Shown here piece by piece: positions 50,672 through 61,832 of a stretch of 64,000 bases of DNA. The notes under the pieces were generated by a model. It did no database searches, was not told where the DNA came from, and saw nothing but the letters and a program-made list of their open reading frames with translations. This DNA is from Sva-07 sp963741755 (GTDB taxonomy: Bacteria; Actinomycetota; Acidimicrobiia; Acidimicrobiales; Ilumatobacteraceae), in the NCBI GenBank assembly GCA_963741755.1, contig CAVUJG010000001.1, positions 124,001-188,000 on the forward strand. The letters are read 5' to 3'. Made by a program: the position numbers and the translations under genes. How positions within the stretch are numbered: position 1 is the first letter of the stretch; every line of letters begins with the position of its first letter.

Positions 50672-51079
50672 TCAGTCGTCGAAGATCGAGGGCCGTTGGC
50701 CGAACACAGCCACCGCCTGGCGCAGGGGTACGAGGTCGCCGCCACCGCGACGCCCCTCGGCAGCTGCGATCGCATGCTTGGCGATCTCGCGGGCGTGATC
50801 GAGTTCGGCGCGCAACCGGGCGTTCTCGATCTCGAGGTGCATCACACGGCGGATGCCCTCGAGGTTCATCCCCTCGTCGGTGAGTTCGGAGATGCGCTTC
50901 AAGATGGCGATGTCGGCATCGCTGTAGCGCCGGTTGCCGCCCTCGGTACGAGCGGGCATGACCAAGCCACGCCGTTCATAGATGCGCAACGTCTGGGGAT
51001 GCATCCCGGCGAGTTCCGCGGCCACCGAGATCACGTAGACCGCCCGGGTGTGGGATCGTTCGTGCTCGGGTGTGCTCAT
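50672..51079 (-). CDS. hspR: HspR, MerR-family heat-shock repressor
   Basis: A 135-residue repressor. The MerR helix-turn-helix is YVISVAAELAGMHPQTLRIY near residues 15-34, followed by ERRGLVMPARTEGGNRRYSD and the helix IAILKRISELTDEGMNLEGI. A coiled coil (EIENARLRAELDHAREIAKH) mediates dimers. HspR binds HAIR sites (CTTGAGT-N7-ACTCAAG) and represses dnaK and, in several actinobacteria, clpB, with DnaK as co-repressor. Such a perfect site lies at 54958-54978. It is the last gene of the dnaK-grpE-dnaJ-hspR operon, overlapping dnaJ by four bases (ATGA). Confidence 0.95.
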   Translation of the reverse strand: MSTPEHERSHTRAVYVISVAAELAGMHPQTLRIYERRGLVMPARTEGGNRRYSDADIAILKRISELTDEGMNLEGIRRVMHLEIENARLRAELDHAREIAKHAIAAAEGRRGGGDLVPLRQAVAVFGQRPSIFDD

Positions 51080-52218
51080 GTCAGTGAACTCCTCGGGTTC
51101 ACCGTAGTCGCCGCAGCGAGCTGCTCGATCGCCTCGCGCTGCGCGTCGGTGAGATCGGTCGGGATGTGCACGTTGACGGTGACGATCAGGTCGCCGGTGT
51201 GCTTCGACGTCTCGATGCCCTTGCCACGCACACGGTGCCGGCTCCCGGTCTGCGTGCCGGGCTTGAGTCGCAACGTGACGCGGGACCCATCGAGCGTGGG
51301 GACGTCGATCTCGCCGCCGAGCGCCGCCTCGGCGACGGTGACGGGGACCGACACGGTGAGGTTGTCGCCACTGCGTCCGAAGAGCGGATGCGGCATCACC
51401 TTGAGTTCGACGAGCAGGTCGCCAGCTGGGCCACCGTTACGGCCCGGTGCCCCACGTCCCTTCAGTCGGATGGTCTGGCCGTCTTTCACACCGGCGGGGA
51501 TTCGTGTCTTCACTTCACGCTGGCGTTGCTCGACACCGCTGCCTCGACACGTCGGGCACGGATCTTCGATCCGGCTGCCCTGGCCGCCGCAGACGCGACA
51601 CGGCGACGAGAACGAGAACATGCCCTGGTTGTCGTCGACGGCGCCCCGACCGCCGCATGCCGAGCACATCACCGGCGACGTACCGGGCTTCGCGCCCGTT
51701 CCGTTGACAGGTCGCGCACTGGGCGTCGGTGGTGAGATACAGCGTGGTCGTGATGCCGTGGACGGCGTCCTTGAAGTCGACCGTCAGCTGGGCAGTGATG
51801 TCCGTGCCACGTCGCGGACCGACTCCCGAGGCGCCAGCCCGGACGGCCACGGCCTTGACCACCGCGTCCGAACATCGAGCCGAACAGGTCGCCGAGACCG
51901 CCCGCGTCACCCATGTCCTCGACGTTGAAGGTGAAGCCGCCAGGTCCGCCAGGTCCGCCGCGTCCGCCCATCGCCGACGGGCCCATCGCTCGGACCTCGT
52001 CGTACTCCTTGCGCTTGGCCTCGTCGCCGAACACGTCGTAGGCGGCCGCGAGCTCCTTGAACTTCTCCTCGGCGACGAGCGTCGCCGGGGTTCTTGTCGG
52101 GGTGCAGATCGCGGGCGAGCTTGCGGTACGCCTTGGTGACCTCCTTCGGGGTCGCACCCGTGTCGACGCCGAGCGTGCGGTAATAGTCCTTCTCGAACCA
52201 TTCACGTTGTGCAGCCAT
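51076..52218 (-). CDS. dnaJ: DnaJ co-chaperone, three frameshifts
   Basis: A DnaJ of about 380 residues. The J domain starts the gene (EWFEKDYYRTLGVDTGATPK, with HPD in ARDLHPDKNPG). A Gly/Phe-rich linker (GGRGGPGGPGGFTFNVEDMG) follows. The zinc-finger region has four CxxC units: CATC, CSACGGRG, CRVCGGQG and CPTCRGSG. The C-terminal substrate-binding domains run from REVKTRIPAGVKDGQTIRLK onward. The parts lie in different frames, with changes near 52090, 51860 and 51665. Every functional motif is intact, so errors in the sequence are the best explanation. The gene follows a REP-like pair and overlaps hspR by four bases. Confidence 0.92.
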
Positions 52219-52237
52219 CTGAGATCACCTCCTCTCG

Positions 52238-52333
52238 GATTACAACAGGGGTCAGACCCGCGTTGTAATCGATCACGTCTTTCGTCCTCGATCTTCCGTC
52301 GATTACAACGCGGGTCTGACCCCTGTTGTAATC
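52238..52333. repeat. Inverted pair of 33-nt palindromes (subfamily A)
   Basis: Unit 1 is 52238-52270 and unit 2 is 52301-52333. Unit 2 is the exact reverse complement of unit 1, with 30 nt between. The pair lies inside the heat-shock operon between grpE and dnaJ. The grpE stop codon (TGA, minus strand 52334-52332) overlaps the outer end of unit 2. Confidence 0.95.
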
Positions 52334-52943
52334 AATCCTTTGTCTTGACCATGGCGGCGCGAAGGATCCTGCCCTTCCAGGTGTAGCCGCTGCGCAGTAC
52401 CTCGGACACGATCGGCTCACCGCCATCGCCAGGTTCGTGGGCGACGGCCTCGGCGAACTCGGGATCGAAGGGCTTGCCCTCGAGGTCGAGCGTTTCGAGG
52501 CCGTGCTTCTTCAGCTCGACCAGCATCTGGTTGAGCAGCGGGCCGACTTCGTCGGGGTGGCGTACGAACGCCGCCTCGGCAGCGTCGAGCACCGGCAGCA
52601 ACGCTTCGGCGAGCCGACCCGAGGCACGGTCGGCCTCGGCGAGCGACTGAGCGGCCGACCGTTTGCGGTAGTTGTCGAAATCGGCCTGGATGCGCTGCGC
52701 CATCCCCTTGTACTCCTCGCGCTCGGCGAGCAGTGCGGGCACGTCGACGTCGGAGAAGTCGATGTCGCCGACGATGGCGTCGAAGTCGTCGGTGCCGTCA
52801 CCGACGGTTCCGTCGGGTCGGAGCATCGAGTCGGTGATGTCGTCGATCTCGCTGGCGCGTTCGGGTTCGTCGTCGTCGCCGACCGGCGCCCCCGACGGCA
52901 CCGCAGCGCCGTCGGGGAGGGTCGGTCGTGGACTCGGGGTCAC
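52332..52943 (-). CDS. grpE: GrpE nucleotide exchange factor
   Basis: A 203-residue GrpE, which releases ADP from DnaK. The long helix contains LLAEREEYKGMAQRIQADFD, then NYRKRS, the family hallmark. LAEALLPVLDAAEAAF, GLETLDLEGKPFDPEFAEAV and EVLRSGYTWKGRILRAAMV follow, the last being the conserved end. The GTG start at 52943 has no ribosome-binding site. An ATG at 52965 in another frame gives an acidic start (MVDSPEPRDPES) closer to dnaK, so a small indel near the 5' end is possible. Spacing to dnaK is about 40 nt. Confidence 0.92.
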   Translation of the reverse strand: MTPSPRPTLPDGAAVPSGAPVGDDDEPERASEIDDITDSMLRPDGTVGDGTDDFDAIVGDIDFSDVDVPALLAEREEYKGMAQRIQADFDNYRKRSAAQSLAEADRASGRLAEALLPVLDAAEAAFVRHPDEVGPLLNQMLVELKKHGLETLDLEGKPFDPEFAEAVAHEPGDGGEPIVSEVLRSGYTWKGRILRAAMVKTKD

Positions 52944-52984
52944 GGGGCTCGGGCGAGTCGACCATGTCGCCGTCCATCGCCGGA

Positions 52985-54839
<1,855 letters not shown>

Positions 54840-54901
54840 GGTGTTGCTCCTCTTCCGGGCGGTGCCTGGGGATGGTGGTGGGGGGATGAACGAACCGTGT
54901 T

Positions 54902-54930
54902 TCGGTACCTCACGATACGGTCGCCGTCAA
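54902..54930 (-). promoter_or_regulatory. Possible dnaK promoter
   Basis: On the minus strand TTGACG (54930-54925) is followed after 17 nt by TACCGA (54907-54902). The -10 match is weak. The HAIR element begins 28 nt upstream of the -35 box. Confidence 0.3.
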
Positions 54931-54957
54931 TCCGATCGCAACATCCGAGTGAGATAA

Positions 54958-54978
54958 CTTGAGTCACTTCGACTCAAG
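54958..54978. promoter_or_regulatory. HAIR element (HspR-binding inverted repeat)
   Basis: CTTGAGT at 54958-54964, 7 nt (CACTTCG), then ACTCAAG at 54972-54978: an exact match to the actinobacterial HAIR consensus. It lies upstream of dnaK, whose operon encodes HspR, giving autoregulated heat-shock control. Confidence 0.93.
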
Positions 54979-54992
54979 TCATGCCATGAGCG

Positions 54993-55403
54993 TCAGTCGA
55001 TGAGGAACTCGGGGCCGAACGAGTGCGGCAACAGCGCCGCAACCGTCGTCGACCACGTTGCGCCGGACGCCGACACCGAGTGCACGGCGACGTCGGGACC
55101 TGCGAACTCGCGGATCCGCTGGCGACACCCACCGCACGGGGTCCCGGGCTCGTCGCCGTCGGTCACGACCACGATCTCGGCGATCTCGCGTTCTCCCTGC
55201 GCGATCATCGCGGCGATGGCGCCCGCCTCGGCACACGAACCGAGCGGATACGCAGCGTTCTCGACGTTGCAGCCCACCACGACGGCGCCCGACGGGGTCC
55301 GGATCGCGGCGCCGACCCGGTAGTGCGAGTACGGACAGTACGCCTGCAGGTGGACCTCCCTGGCCGCGGCCACCAGTTGCGGATCGGGTTCGAGCATGCT
55401 CAT
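54993..55403 (-). CDS. cdd: Cytidine deaminase
   Basis: A cytidine deaminase of about 136 residues, which converts cytidine or deoxycytidine to uridine forms. AYCPYSHYRVGAAI near residue 22 is the substrate-binding start. GCNVENAAYPLGSCAEAGAI near residue 45 supplies the first zinc Cys and the catalytic Glu, and TPCGGCRQRIREFA near residue 85 supplies the other two zinc cysteines. The ATG at 55403 (MSMLEPDP) fits family length better than the longer frame. It lies upstream of the dnaK operon and 29 nt after galE on the same strand. Confidence 0.93.
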   Translation of the reverse strand: MSMLEPDPQLVAAAREVHLQAYCPYSHYRVGAAIRTPSGAVVVGCNVENAAYPLGSCAEAGAIAAMIAQGEREIAEIVVVTDGDEPGTPCGGCRQRIREFAGPDVAVHSVSASGATWSTTVAALLPHSFGPEFLID

Positions 55404-55432
55404 CGCCCCATCATCGCGCCCGCCGGCCCCGA

Positions 55433-56461
<1,029 letters not shown>

Positions 56462-56494
56462 TCGACCACACGCGGGCTCCTGGGCGTCACATCG

Positions 56495-57022
56495 TCAGAT
56501 ATCGGCGAGGCGATGCAGCAGGCCAGTCAGCGACATCCCGTCGCGGATCCTGCCGGCGCGGATCTCGGCGCGAACCGTTTCCCACGACATCCACTCGATC
56601 CGCTCCGCCTCGTCGCCGTCGGTGGGGTCGCCGACGTGCGTTGCCGAGGTGGCGAGAAACAGATGGAACGTGGCGTCGCTCGTCCCGTTGTGGGGAAAGT
56701 ACGAGAACAGCGGCGCCAGCGGGCTGGGCTGCCACCCGGTTTCCTCCAACGTCTCGCGAGCGCCGGCCTGTATCGGGGTCTCGCCGGCGTCGACTCGCCC
56801 GGCCGGAACTTCCCAGCCCCAGGTGTCGGTGGTGAACCGGTGACGCCACAGCAACAGGACGCCGCGGTCCGGATCGTCGACGACCACCCCTGCGGCTTCG
56901 GCCGGCATCCGCAGCACATGATGTTCGAAGCGGGCGCCGCTCGGCAGTTCGACATCGACCAGGGCGAGCCGCATCCACTCGCTGTCGTAGATCGTCCGCT
57001 CGCCGTGCACCGTCCACTCCAT
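56495..57022 (-). CDS. NUDIX hydrolase, ADP-ribose pyrophosphatase-like
   Basis: A 175-residue NUDIX protein. The box GRVDAGETPIQAGARETLEE followed by TGW fits GX5EX7REUXEEXGU and binds the metal for pyrophosphate cleavage. The N-terminal part (TIYDSEWMRLALVDVELPSG) and the loop after the box resemble ADP-sugar pyrophosphatases of the NudF type. The ATG at 57022 (MEWTVHG) is chosen; a longer frame to 57049 adds only Arg/Gly residues. A run of three short hairpin repeats lies just upstream. Confidence 0.88.
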   Translation of the reverse strand: MEWTVHGERTIYDSEWMRLALVDVELPSGARFEHHVLRMPAEAAGVVVDDPDRGVLLLWRHRFTTDTWGWEVPAGRVDAGETPIQAGARETLEETGWQPSPLAPLFSYFPHNGTSDATFHLFLATSATHVGDPTDGDEAERIEWMSWETVRAEIRAGRIRDGMSLTGLLHRLADI

Positions 57023-57053
57023 CCCCCGCACCCTACGACCGCGACCCACCCTT

Positions 57054-57149
57054 GTTCCCGGAGCCCAGGTCTGCGGGAACCAGCGTATGTTCCCGGAGCC
57101 CGGGCCTGCAGGAACCAGCGTGGTTCCCCGGGACCTGGGCTGGGGGAAC
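57054..57149. repeat. Three tandem 27-nt hairpin repeats
   Basis: Units at 57054-57080, 57089-57115 and 57123-57149 are 35 and 34 nt apart. Each starts GTTCCC and ends GGAAC and can fold into a stem with an inner CCCAGG/CCTGGG-like core. Units 1 and 2 are close copies; unit 3 is partly inverted in its core. The repeats lie between the transporter stop and the NUDIX start, both on the minus strand, so they would sit in a shared transcript. This family is not seen elsewhere in the window. Confidence 0.8.
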
Positions 57150-57160
57150 CAGGAGCTCGA

Positions 57161-58960
57161 TCAGATACCGAGGACGAGCGGGACGACGATCGGGGTCACG
57201 ACGAGCGTGACGAGACTCAGTGGCGCACCGACGATCGTGAAGTCGCGGAACTTGTAGCCGCCGAGGCCGTAGACCATCAGGTTGGTCTGGTAGCCGATCG
57301 GCGACAGGAACGAACACGAGGCGCCGATCAACACCACGATCGCGAACGACCGGGGATCGAGCCCGCCCTCGACCGCGGTCGCTATCGCAACCGGCAGCAT
57401 CAGCGCTGCGGCAGCGTTGTTCGACAGCAACTCGGTGAGGATCATCGTGGCGACCAGCACGGCGACCAAACGGCCGATGTCGCCGAACGGGTCGCCGAGA
57501 TTCCCGAGGACCGTCGCCATCTCGCCTGCGAGTCCGCTGACGGCGACGGCGGTGCCGAGGCTGATCGACATCGCGATGGTGAGCACGACGTTCAGGTTCA
57601 CCGCCCGTCGGGCCTCCGTGACGCTGATCACCTTCGCGACGATCAGCACGACCGCGGCGAGCAGCGACGCCTCCATCAGGTCGAGCAGGTTCGTGACGAC
57701 CGCAGCGATCATCGCCACGATGGCGACGATGACGATGCTGGCGCGATCCCGGCGCACCGGTGGCGCTGCGTCGAGTGACGCAATGACACTGAAGTCGCCG
57801 TGGCCGCGCCACTGGCGTTCGAACTCGGGCGTTGCCAGCACGAGCAGCACGTCGCCAGGCCGCAGCACTGCGGTGCCGAGCTTGCCGGGCAGGTCGTCGT
57901 CGTGGCGGCGGATCGCCAGGACCGCCGCGTCGTAGCGGGCACGGAAGCCGGCGTCGCGCAACGTCGCGCCGGCCAGTTCCGATCGTTCCGACACGACCGC
58001 TTCGAACAACCCGGCGTCGGGGCGGTCGCCGGCACCGACGAGGTGAGCGTCTTCGGCGCTCGACAGACCCCGAATCTCGAGCAGATCGACCACGTCGACC
58101 ACATCGCCGGCGAAGTAGCACACGTCACCGGCAGTCAGCATCGTGCCGGGCCGTGCGGGGACGACCGTGCCCGCTCGTTCCACGCCGGCGAGGAACACCC
58201 CATGCAGGTGCCGCAGGCCTGCAGCGTCGACGGTCTGGCCGACCAGCGGGCCGTCGGCGTCCACACGCAAGGCAATCGTGTACGGCTGGGCAACGACGGT
58301 GGCGTCGGTTCCAGCGCCTTGGTGATCGCGGAGCAGCCGGGGTGCCGTGAGCACGAGCACCACGATGCCGACCGCCGCCACTGGCAGCCCGACGCCGGTG
58401 ATCTCGAACACACCGAGCGGGTCACCGCCTTGGGCGACGAGCAGGTCGGAGACGACCAGGTTGGTCGACGTGCCGATCACGGTGACGACGCCTCCGAACA
58501 CCGCCGCGTACGACAGGGGGATCAGGTACGGCGAGGCCGACACCCCGGAGCGACGACACCACGTGACGACGCGGGGCGCCGCGAGAGCGACCAACGGCGT
58601 GTTGGGCAGGACTGCGGACAGGGCGCCGCTGGCGACCGACAGCCGGCCGAGGCGGGCCCGGTTTCGCTCGGCGCTCGCGGCCCCGTCGTCGCGTTTCGGC
58701 GACCCTTCGAGCACGCGATCGATCACCGGTGACAACGCACCGGTGACCGTGGCCGCGCCTGCGAGCACGTAGAGCGCGGCGATCGTGATCGGTGCGGACG
58801 ACGACAGACCGGACAGCGCCTCGCTCTGGTCGACGACGTTGGTGAGCAGCAGCACGCCGACGGCCGCGCCCATCGCCGCAGCGGCTGGCAGCCGATCGAA
58901 TGCGAGGACACCGAAGGTGGCGATCAACACCACCAGCGTGATCCAGGCGTCGGTCGTCAT
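57161..58960 (-). CDS. DASS/SLC13-type anion transporter with TrkA-C domains
   Basis: A protein of about 599 residues. About ten hydrophobic helices form the transporter, in two halves: residues 5-190 and about 400-599. Each half has the SNT-type hairpin motif, VIGTSTNLVV near residue 168 and SPIGYQTNLMVYG near residue 565. Two TrkA-C-like regulatory domains lie between (about residues 215-385: ALRVDADGPLVGQTVDAAGL, ERSELAGATLRDAGFRARYD). Relatives carry sulfate, dicarboxylates or other anions with sodium. The ATG overlaps the stop of the M14 peptidase gene by four bases (58957-58960), so the two are coupled. Confidence 0.88.
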   Translation of the reverse strand: MTTDAWITLVVLIATFGVLAFDRLPAAAAMGAAVGVLLLTNVVDQSEALSGLSSSAPITIAALYVLAGAATVTGALSPVIDRVLEGSPKRDDGAASAERNRARLGRLSVASGALSAVLPNTPLVALAAPRVVTWCRRSGVSASPYLIPLSYAAVFGGVVTVIGTSTNLVVSDLLVAQGGDPLGVFEITGVGLPVAAVGIVVLVLTAPRLLRDHQGAGTDATVVAQPYTIALRVDADGPLVGQTVDAAGLRHLHGVFLAGVERAGTVVPARPGTMLTAGDVCYFAGDVVDVVDLLEIRGLSSAEDAHLVGAGDRPDAGLFEAVVSERSELAGATLRDAGFRARYDAAVLAIRRHDDDLPGKLGTAVLRPGDVLLVLATPEFERQWRGHGDFSVIASLDAAPPVRRDRASIVIVAIVAMIAAVVTNLLDLMEASLLAAVVLIVAKVISVTEARRAVNLNVVLTIAMSISLGTAVAVSGLAGEMATVLGNLGDPFGDIGRLVAVLVATMILTELLSNNAAAALMLPVAIATAVEGGLDPRSFAIVVLIGASCSFLSPIGYQTNLMVYGLGGYKFRDFTIVGAPLSLVTLVVTPIVVPLVLGI

Positions 58961-60660
58961 CCCGGTTCGAGAACGAGCTCCACCGAGTCGGAACCGGCCC
59001 GCTGGTGCTGCACGGTCACCGACACCGTCGTGCCAGGCGCTGCCCGCACGAGCCACGAACAGCTCGCTCGATCCGGCGTGCTCTCGGCGCCGTTGGTGAA
59101 CCGCGCCGACGACGACCCGGCGAGTTGGCCGAGCGTTCGACGGACCGCACCGTCGAGCACCTCGACGACACCATCACCGTCGATCTCGACATCGGCGATC
59201 ACCGGCCGGACGAGGTTGTCCTGGCGCGCCTTCGAGCTGACGGTGGTGGGCAGCCACCCCGTGTTGGCCACGCCGATGACGATGCGCCAGGTGTCGGCGC
59301 CGACGGGTTCGGCGCGAGCGTGACGGATCTCGACGCAGGGAGCGGCGAGTGCTTGAGCAACGGCAAAGTCGGCGTGGCCGTCGACCTCGGCGAGCAGATG
59401 CGACGGCGGCGGGTTGGTCCAGGAGTACAGGCCGTTCCAGCCACCGAGTTCGACCGGGCCGAGCTGCGGATGGTCGAACGGGTACCAGTCGACGAAGCCA
59501 CGGGTCGCGTCGTCGGTCGAATGCTCGTCGAGCCACCGCAACACCGCGAGGCGCTCGGCGTCGGTCGGGCCGGTGTACCAGAAGTGTGTCGACTGCTTTT
59601 CGCCGGTTGCGGCGTGGACGATGTCCCAGAACTCGGTCGTCCAGCCGAAGATGCCGAGATGTTCGTACGCCCAGTCGTCGGACGCACCGCTCATCGTCTC
59701 GGTCGGATCCCAGGTGAAGTCCTCGTACACCGAATGCGAGGGATAGCCGGTGGCCGCGGTGCCGATTTCCGCGAACTGCTTCCACGTCCACACGTCGGCG
59801 GGCGGCAGCTTCGAGTCGGCCTGCGTCGACGACGGGCGCAGGATCACGCCACCGCTGGTGTGGAACGCGTTGAACCCGCAGATGTTCGGCCGGGCGACGA
59901 TCGCTCGGACGAGCGCGTCGATCTCCGGCTCCGACAACGGGTGGTCACCAGAACCCGGCACGCTCGTGCCCCAGCCGGCCGGAAAGTTGCGGTTGAGGTC
60001 GAGTCCCTCGGGGGCGGGCGCGGACGGGATGTCGAAACCATCGAAGTCCTCGATGGTCCCCTCGTCGAGCACCCGATACCGGGCGACGTCGTCACCGACT
60101 CCGGTGAGCGGCACGGGAACGAGGAGGCGTTGGTCGTCCGGGTGCACGATCCACGGACCGTCAGGATCGGGGAACCGCATCTGCAGAATGCGCCCGTCGC
60201 CGTCGACGTCCTCCTCGTGCAGGCCCGGCCACCGGTGGGCATCGGCCAACGGCCAGGGGCGAACGCTCGAGCGCCGGAACCGAGGGCGGTCGGCGAGCAC
60301 CCACTCGGCGCCGTCGGGATTGACGCGCGGCACCACGTAGAACGTGCGCGTACGCAGCGCACGCACGATCGTCTCGTCGCCGGCGACATGGCCGTCGACC
60401 AACCGTTGGAGCAGGCGGCACGCCGCCACGGTGGCGGTGAGCTCGACGGCGTGGATGCTGGCGTCGACCCAGTGTGCGGGCTTCGTATCGTGCGCGCCCG
60501 TCGACGTGTCCGTGACGGTCGCGAGCAACAGGTCGCGTCCCTCGAACGATCGGCCGTAGGTCTCGACCGACACCAGGTCGGGGTGGGACGCGGCGAGTTG
60601 CTCGAGCCACTCGACCAACTCGGGATAGCGCAGGAACCGGTCGAAGGCGTACTCGATCAC
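58957..60660 (-). CDS. M14-family zinc carboxypeptidase
   Basis: A 567-residue M14 peptidase. Zinc ligands are His and Glu in DASIHAVELTA near residue 70 and His in NAFHTSGGVILR near residue 268. The catalytic Glu is in FGWTTEFWD near residue 350. RTRTFYVVPRVNPDGAEWVL and GLDLNRNFPAGWG are characteristic. The C-terminal ~170 residues form a beta-rich domain (WRIVIGVANTGWLPTTVSSK). No signal peptide is visible, so it would act in the cytoplasm, which is unusual for the family. It is coupled to the transporter gene; import and cleavage of an amide or peptide is a reasonable but unproved link. Confidence 0.88.
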   Translation of the reverse strand: MIEYAFDRFLRYPELVEWLEQLAASHPDLVSVETYGRSFEGRDLLLATVTDTSTGAHDTKPAHWVDASIHAVELTATVAACRLLQRLVDGHVAGDETIVRALRTRTFYVVPRVNPDGAEWVLADRPRFRRSSVRPWPLADAHRWPGLHEEDVDGDGRILQMRFPDPDGPWIVHPDDQRLLVPVPLTGVGDDVARYRVLDEGTIEDFDGFDIPSAPAPEGLDLNRNFPAGWGTSVPGSGDHPLSEPEIDALVRAIVARPNICGFNAFHTSGGVILRPSSTQADSKLPPADVWTWKQFAEIGTAATGYPSHSVYEDFTWDPTETMSGASDDWAYEHLGIFGWTTEFWDIVHAATGEKQSTHFWYTGPTDAERLAVLRWLDEHSTDDATRGFVDWYPFDHPQLGPVELGGWNGLYSWTNPPPSHLLAEVDGHADFAVAQALAAPCVEIRHARAEPVGADTWRIVIGVANTGWLPTTVSSKARQDNLVRPVIADVEIDGDGVVEVLDGAVRRTLGQLAGSSSARFTNGAESTPDRASCSWLVRAAPGTTVSVTVQHQRAGSDSVELVLEPG

Positions 60661-60684
60661 GTCGGCAGACTACGCGCCGCCCAG

Positions 60685-60717
60685 ACGTACACGCGGCGTC
60701 TGACACCGCGTGTACGT
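60685..60717. repeat. 33-nt palindrome, subfamily B
   Basis: Arm 60685-60700 (ACGTACACGCGGCGTC), centre 60701, arm 60702-60717; one G-T pair, otherwise perfect. It lies between the divergent M14 peptidase and hydrolase genes, the only copy in a region between gene starts. Confidence 0.9.
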
Positions 60718-60747
60718 GCCCAGATCGGAGCATCTAGCGTCCGCAGG

Positions 60748-61593
60748 ATGATCGACACCGTCATGACGCTGCCCGATGGTCGAACGTTGGCGTACACCGA
60801 GGTCGGAGCGCTGGAGGGTGTCGTCGCGTTCTACTTCCACGGAGCGCCCGGGGGACGGCTCGAACTGGCGTCGCTCGACGACGCGTTCGCTGCTGTCGGG
60901 GTCCGCGTGATCACCGCGGACCGACCCGGGTACGGCGGCTCGATGCCACTCACCGGTCGTACCACCGCCGACTGGGCCAACGACGTGCGCGCGCTTGCGG
61001 ATCATCTCGGTGTCGACCAGTTCGGGGTCATGGGACTCTCGTCGGGTGGGCCCTACACAGTGGCGTGTGCAGCGCTGCTCGGCGAGCGCGTGATCGGGGC
61101 GATCGTCGCCGCCGGCAACACCGACATGTCGTGGCCCGGGGCGAGCGATGGCTACATGCAGTCGGAACTCGACATCATGGAGATGGACGATGAAGCGGCC
61201 GCGGTCGCCTGGTGCGAGGAGCACTACGGAGCCGACGGATCTGGCTTCTTCGGTGGCGAGATGGACCTCGGACCCGTCGACAACACTTGGCTGAGCGACG
61301 AGGCCAACCTCGTGTCGTTGATGGCGACGATGGGTGAGGCGTTCGCGCAGGGTGTCGTCGGGTACGCCCACGACATCACCGTGCAGGGACGAGCGTGGAC
61401 GTTCGACCCGTCCGCGATCGCCTGCCCGACGATCGTCGTCCACGGCGCCGACGACCACCTCGTTCCGCGCACGCACAGCGAGCACACCGCGTCGCTGATC
61501 CCCGGCGCCGTGCTGCGAGTGCTTCCGGACTGCGGCCATCTCAGCCTGGGCGACCGCCTGCCGGCGCTCGCCGCCGAGATCACCCCACCTTGA
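60748..61593 (+). CDS. Alpha/beta-hydrolase fold protein
   Basis: A 281-residue cytoplasmic hydrolase. The oxyanion region is FYFHGAPGGRLEL near residue 29, and TADRPGYGGSMP follows. The nucleophile is in MGLSSGGPYTVA near residue 93. Asp is in VVHGADDHLVPR near residue 232 and His in DCGHLSLGD near residue 262. All catalytic residues are present, unlike the gene at 1146. The substrate is unknown. It starts with ATG 30 nt after the 33-nt palindrome. Confidence 0.9.
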   Translation: MIDTVMTLPDGRTLAYTEVGALEGVVAFYFHGAPGGRLELASLDDAFAAVGVRVITADRPGYGGSMPLTGRTTADWANDVRALADHLGVDQFGVMGLSSGGPYTVACAALLGERVIGAIVAAGNTDMSWPGASDGYMQSELDIMEMDDEAAAVAWCEEHYGADGSGFFGGEMDLGPVDNTWLSDEANLVSLMATMGEAFAQGVVGYAHDITVQGRAWTFDPSAIACPTIVVHGADDHLVPRTHSEHTASLIPGAVLRVLPDCGHLSLGDRLPALAAEITPP

Positions 61594-61597
61594 ACCC

Positions 61598-61687
61598 GTC
61601 ACGAGGCGCGCCAGGTCCATCCTGTGGCTGCCCGTCGAGCGCAACTGGCGCCTCGACCAACGCCACTACGGAGCGGTGCTTGCAGGT
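61598..61687 (+). pseudogene. Possible remnant of a phosphoglycerate mutase gene
   Basis: One frame reads VTRRARSILWLPVERNWRLD and continues QRHYGAV. Cofactor-dependent phosphoglycerate mutases have a W-L-P-V-E-R-S-W-R-L-N-E-R-H-Y-G-A-L segment after TRA-R-T, so about 25 residues look like that region. There is no start, no RHG motif and no continuation after this point. The rest of the 239-nt gap (to 61832) has Ala-rich frames without recognisable function. It is probably a decayed or transferred fragment. Confidence 0.4.
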
Positions 61688-61832
61688 CGTCGGCGCCGAC
61701 TGTCTCGGCGACGCAGAGGCGGTCGCGGCCGCTGCAGCCGCGGTTGCAGCGCAGCGCCGGCGCCGGCCACTGAACCGCCGAGTCTGCTCCGCTGCTCACT
61801 CGGGGTGACAGAAAGGTTTAAGGTTCCCGATC

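Noticed and set aside
51076..52218. Programmed frameshifting in dnaJ
   Set aside because: There are three separate shifts without slippery-site pattern or conserved stem-loops, and similar shifts occur all over the window; sequencing indels are simpler.
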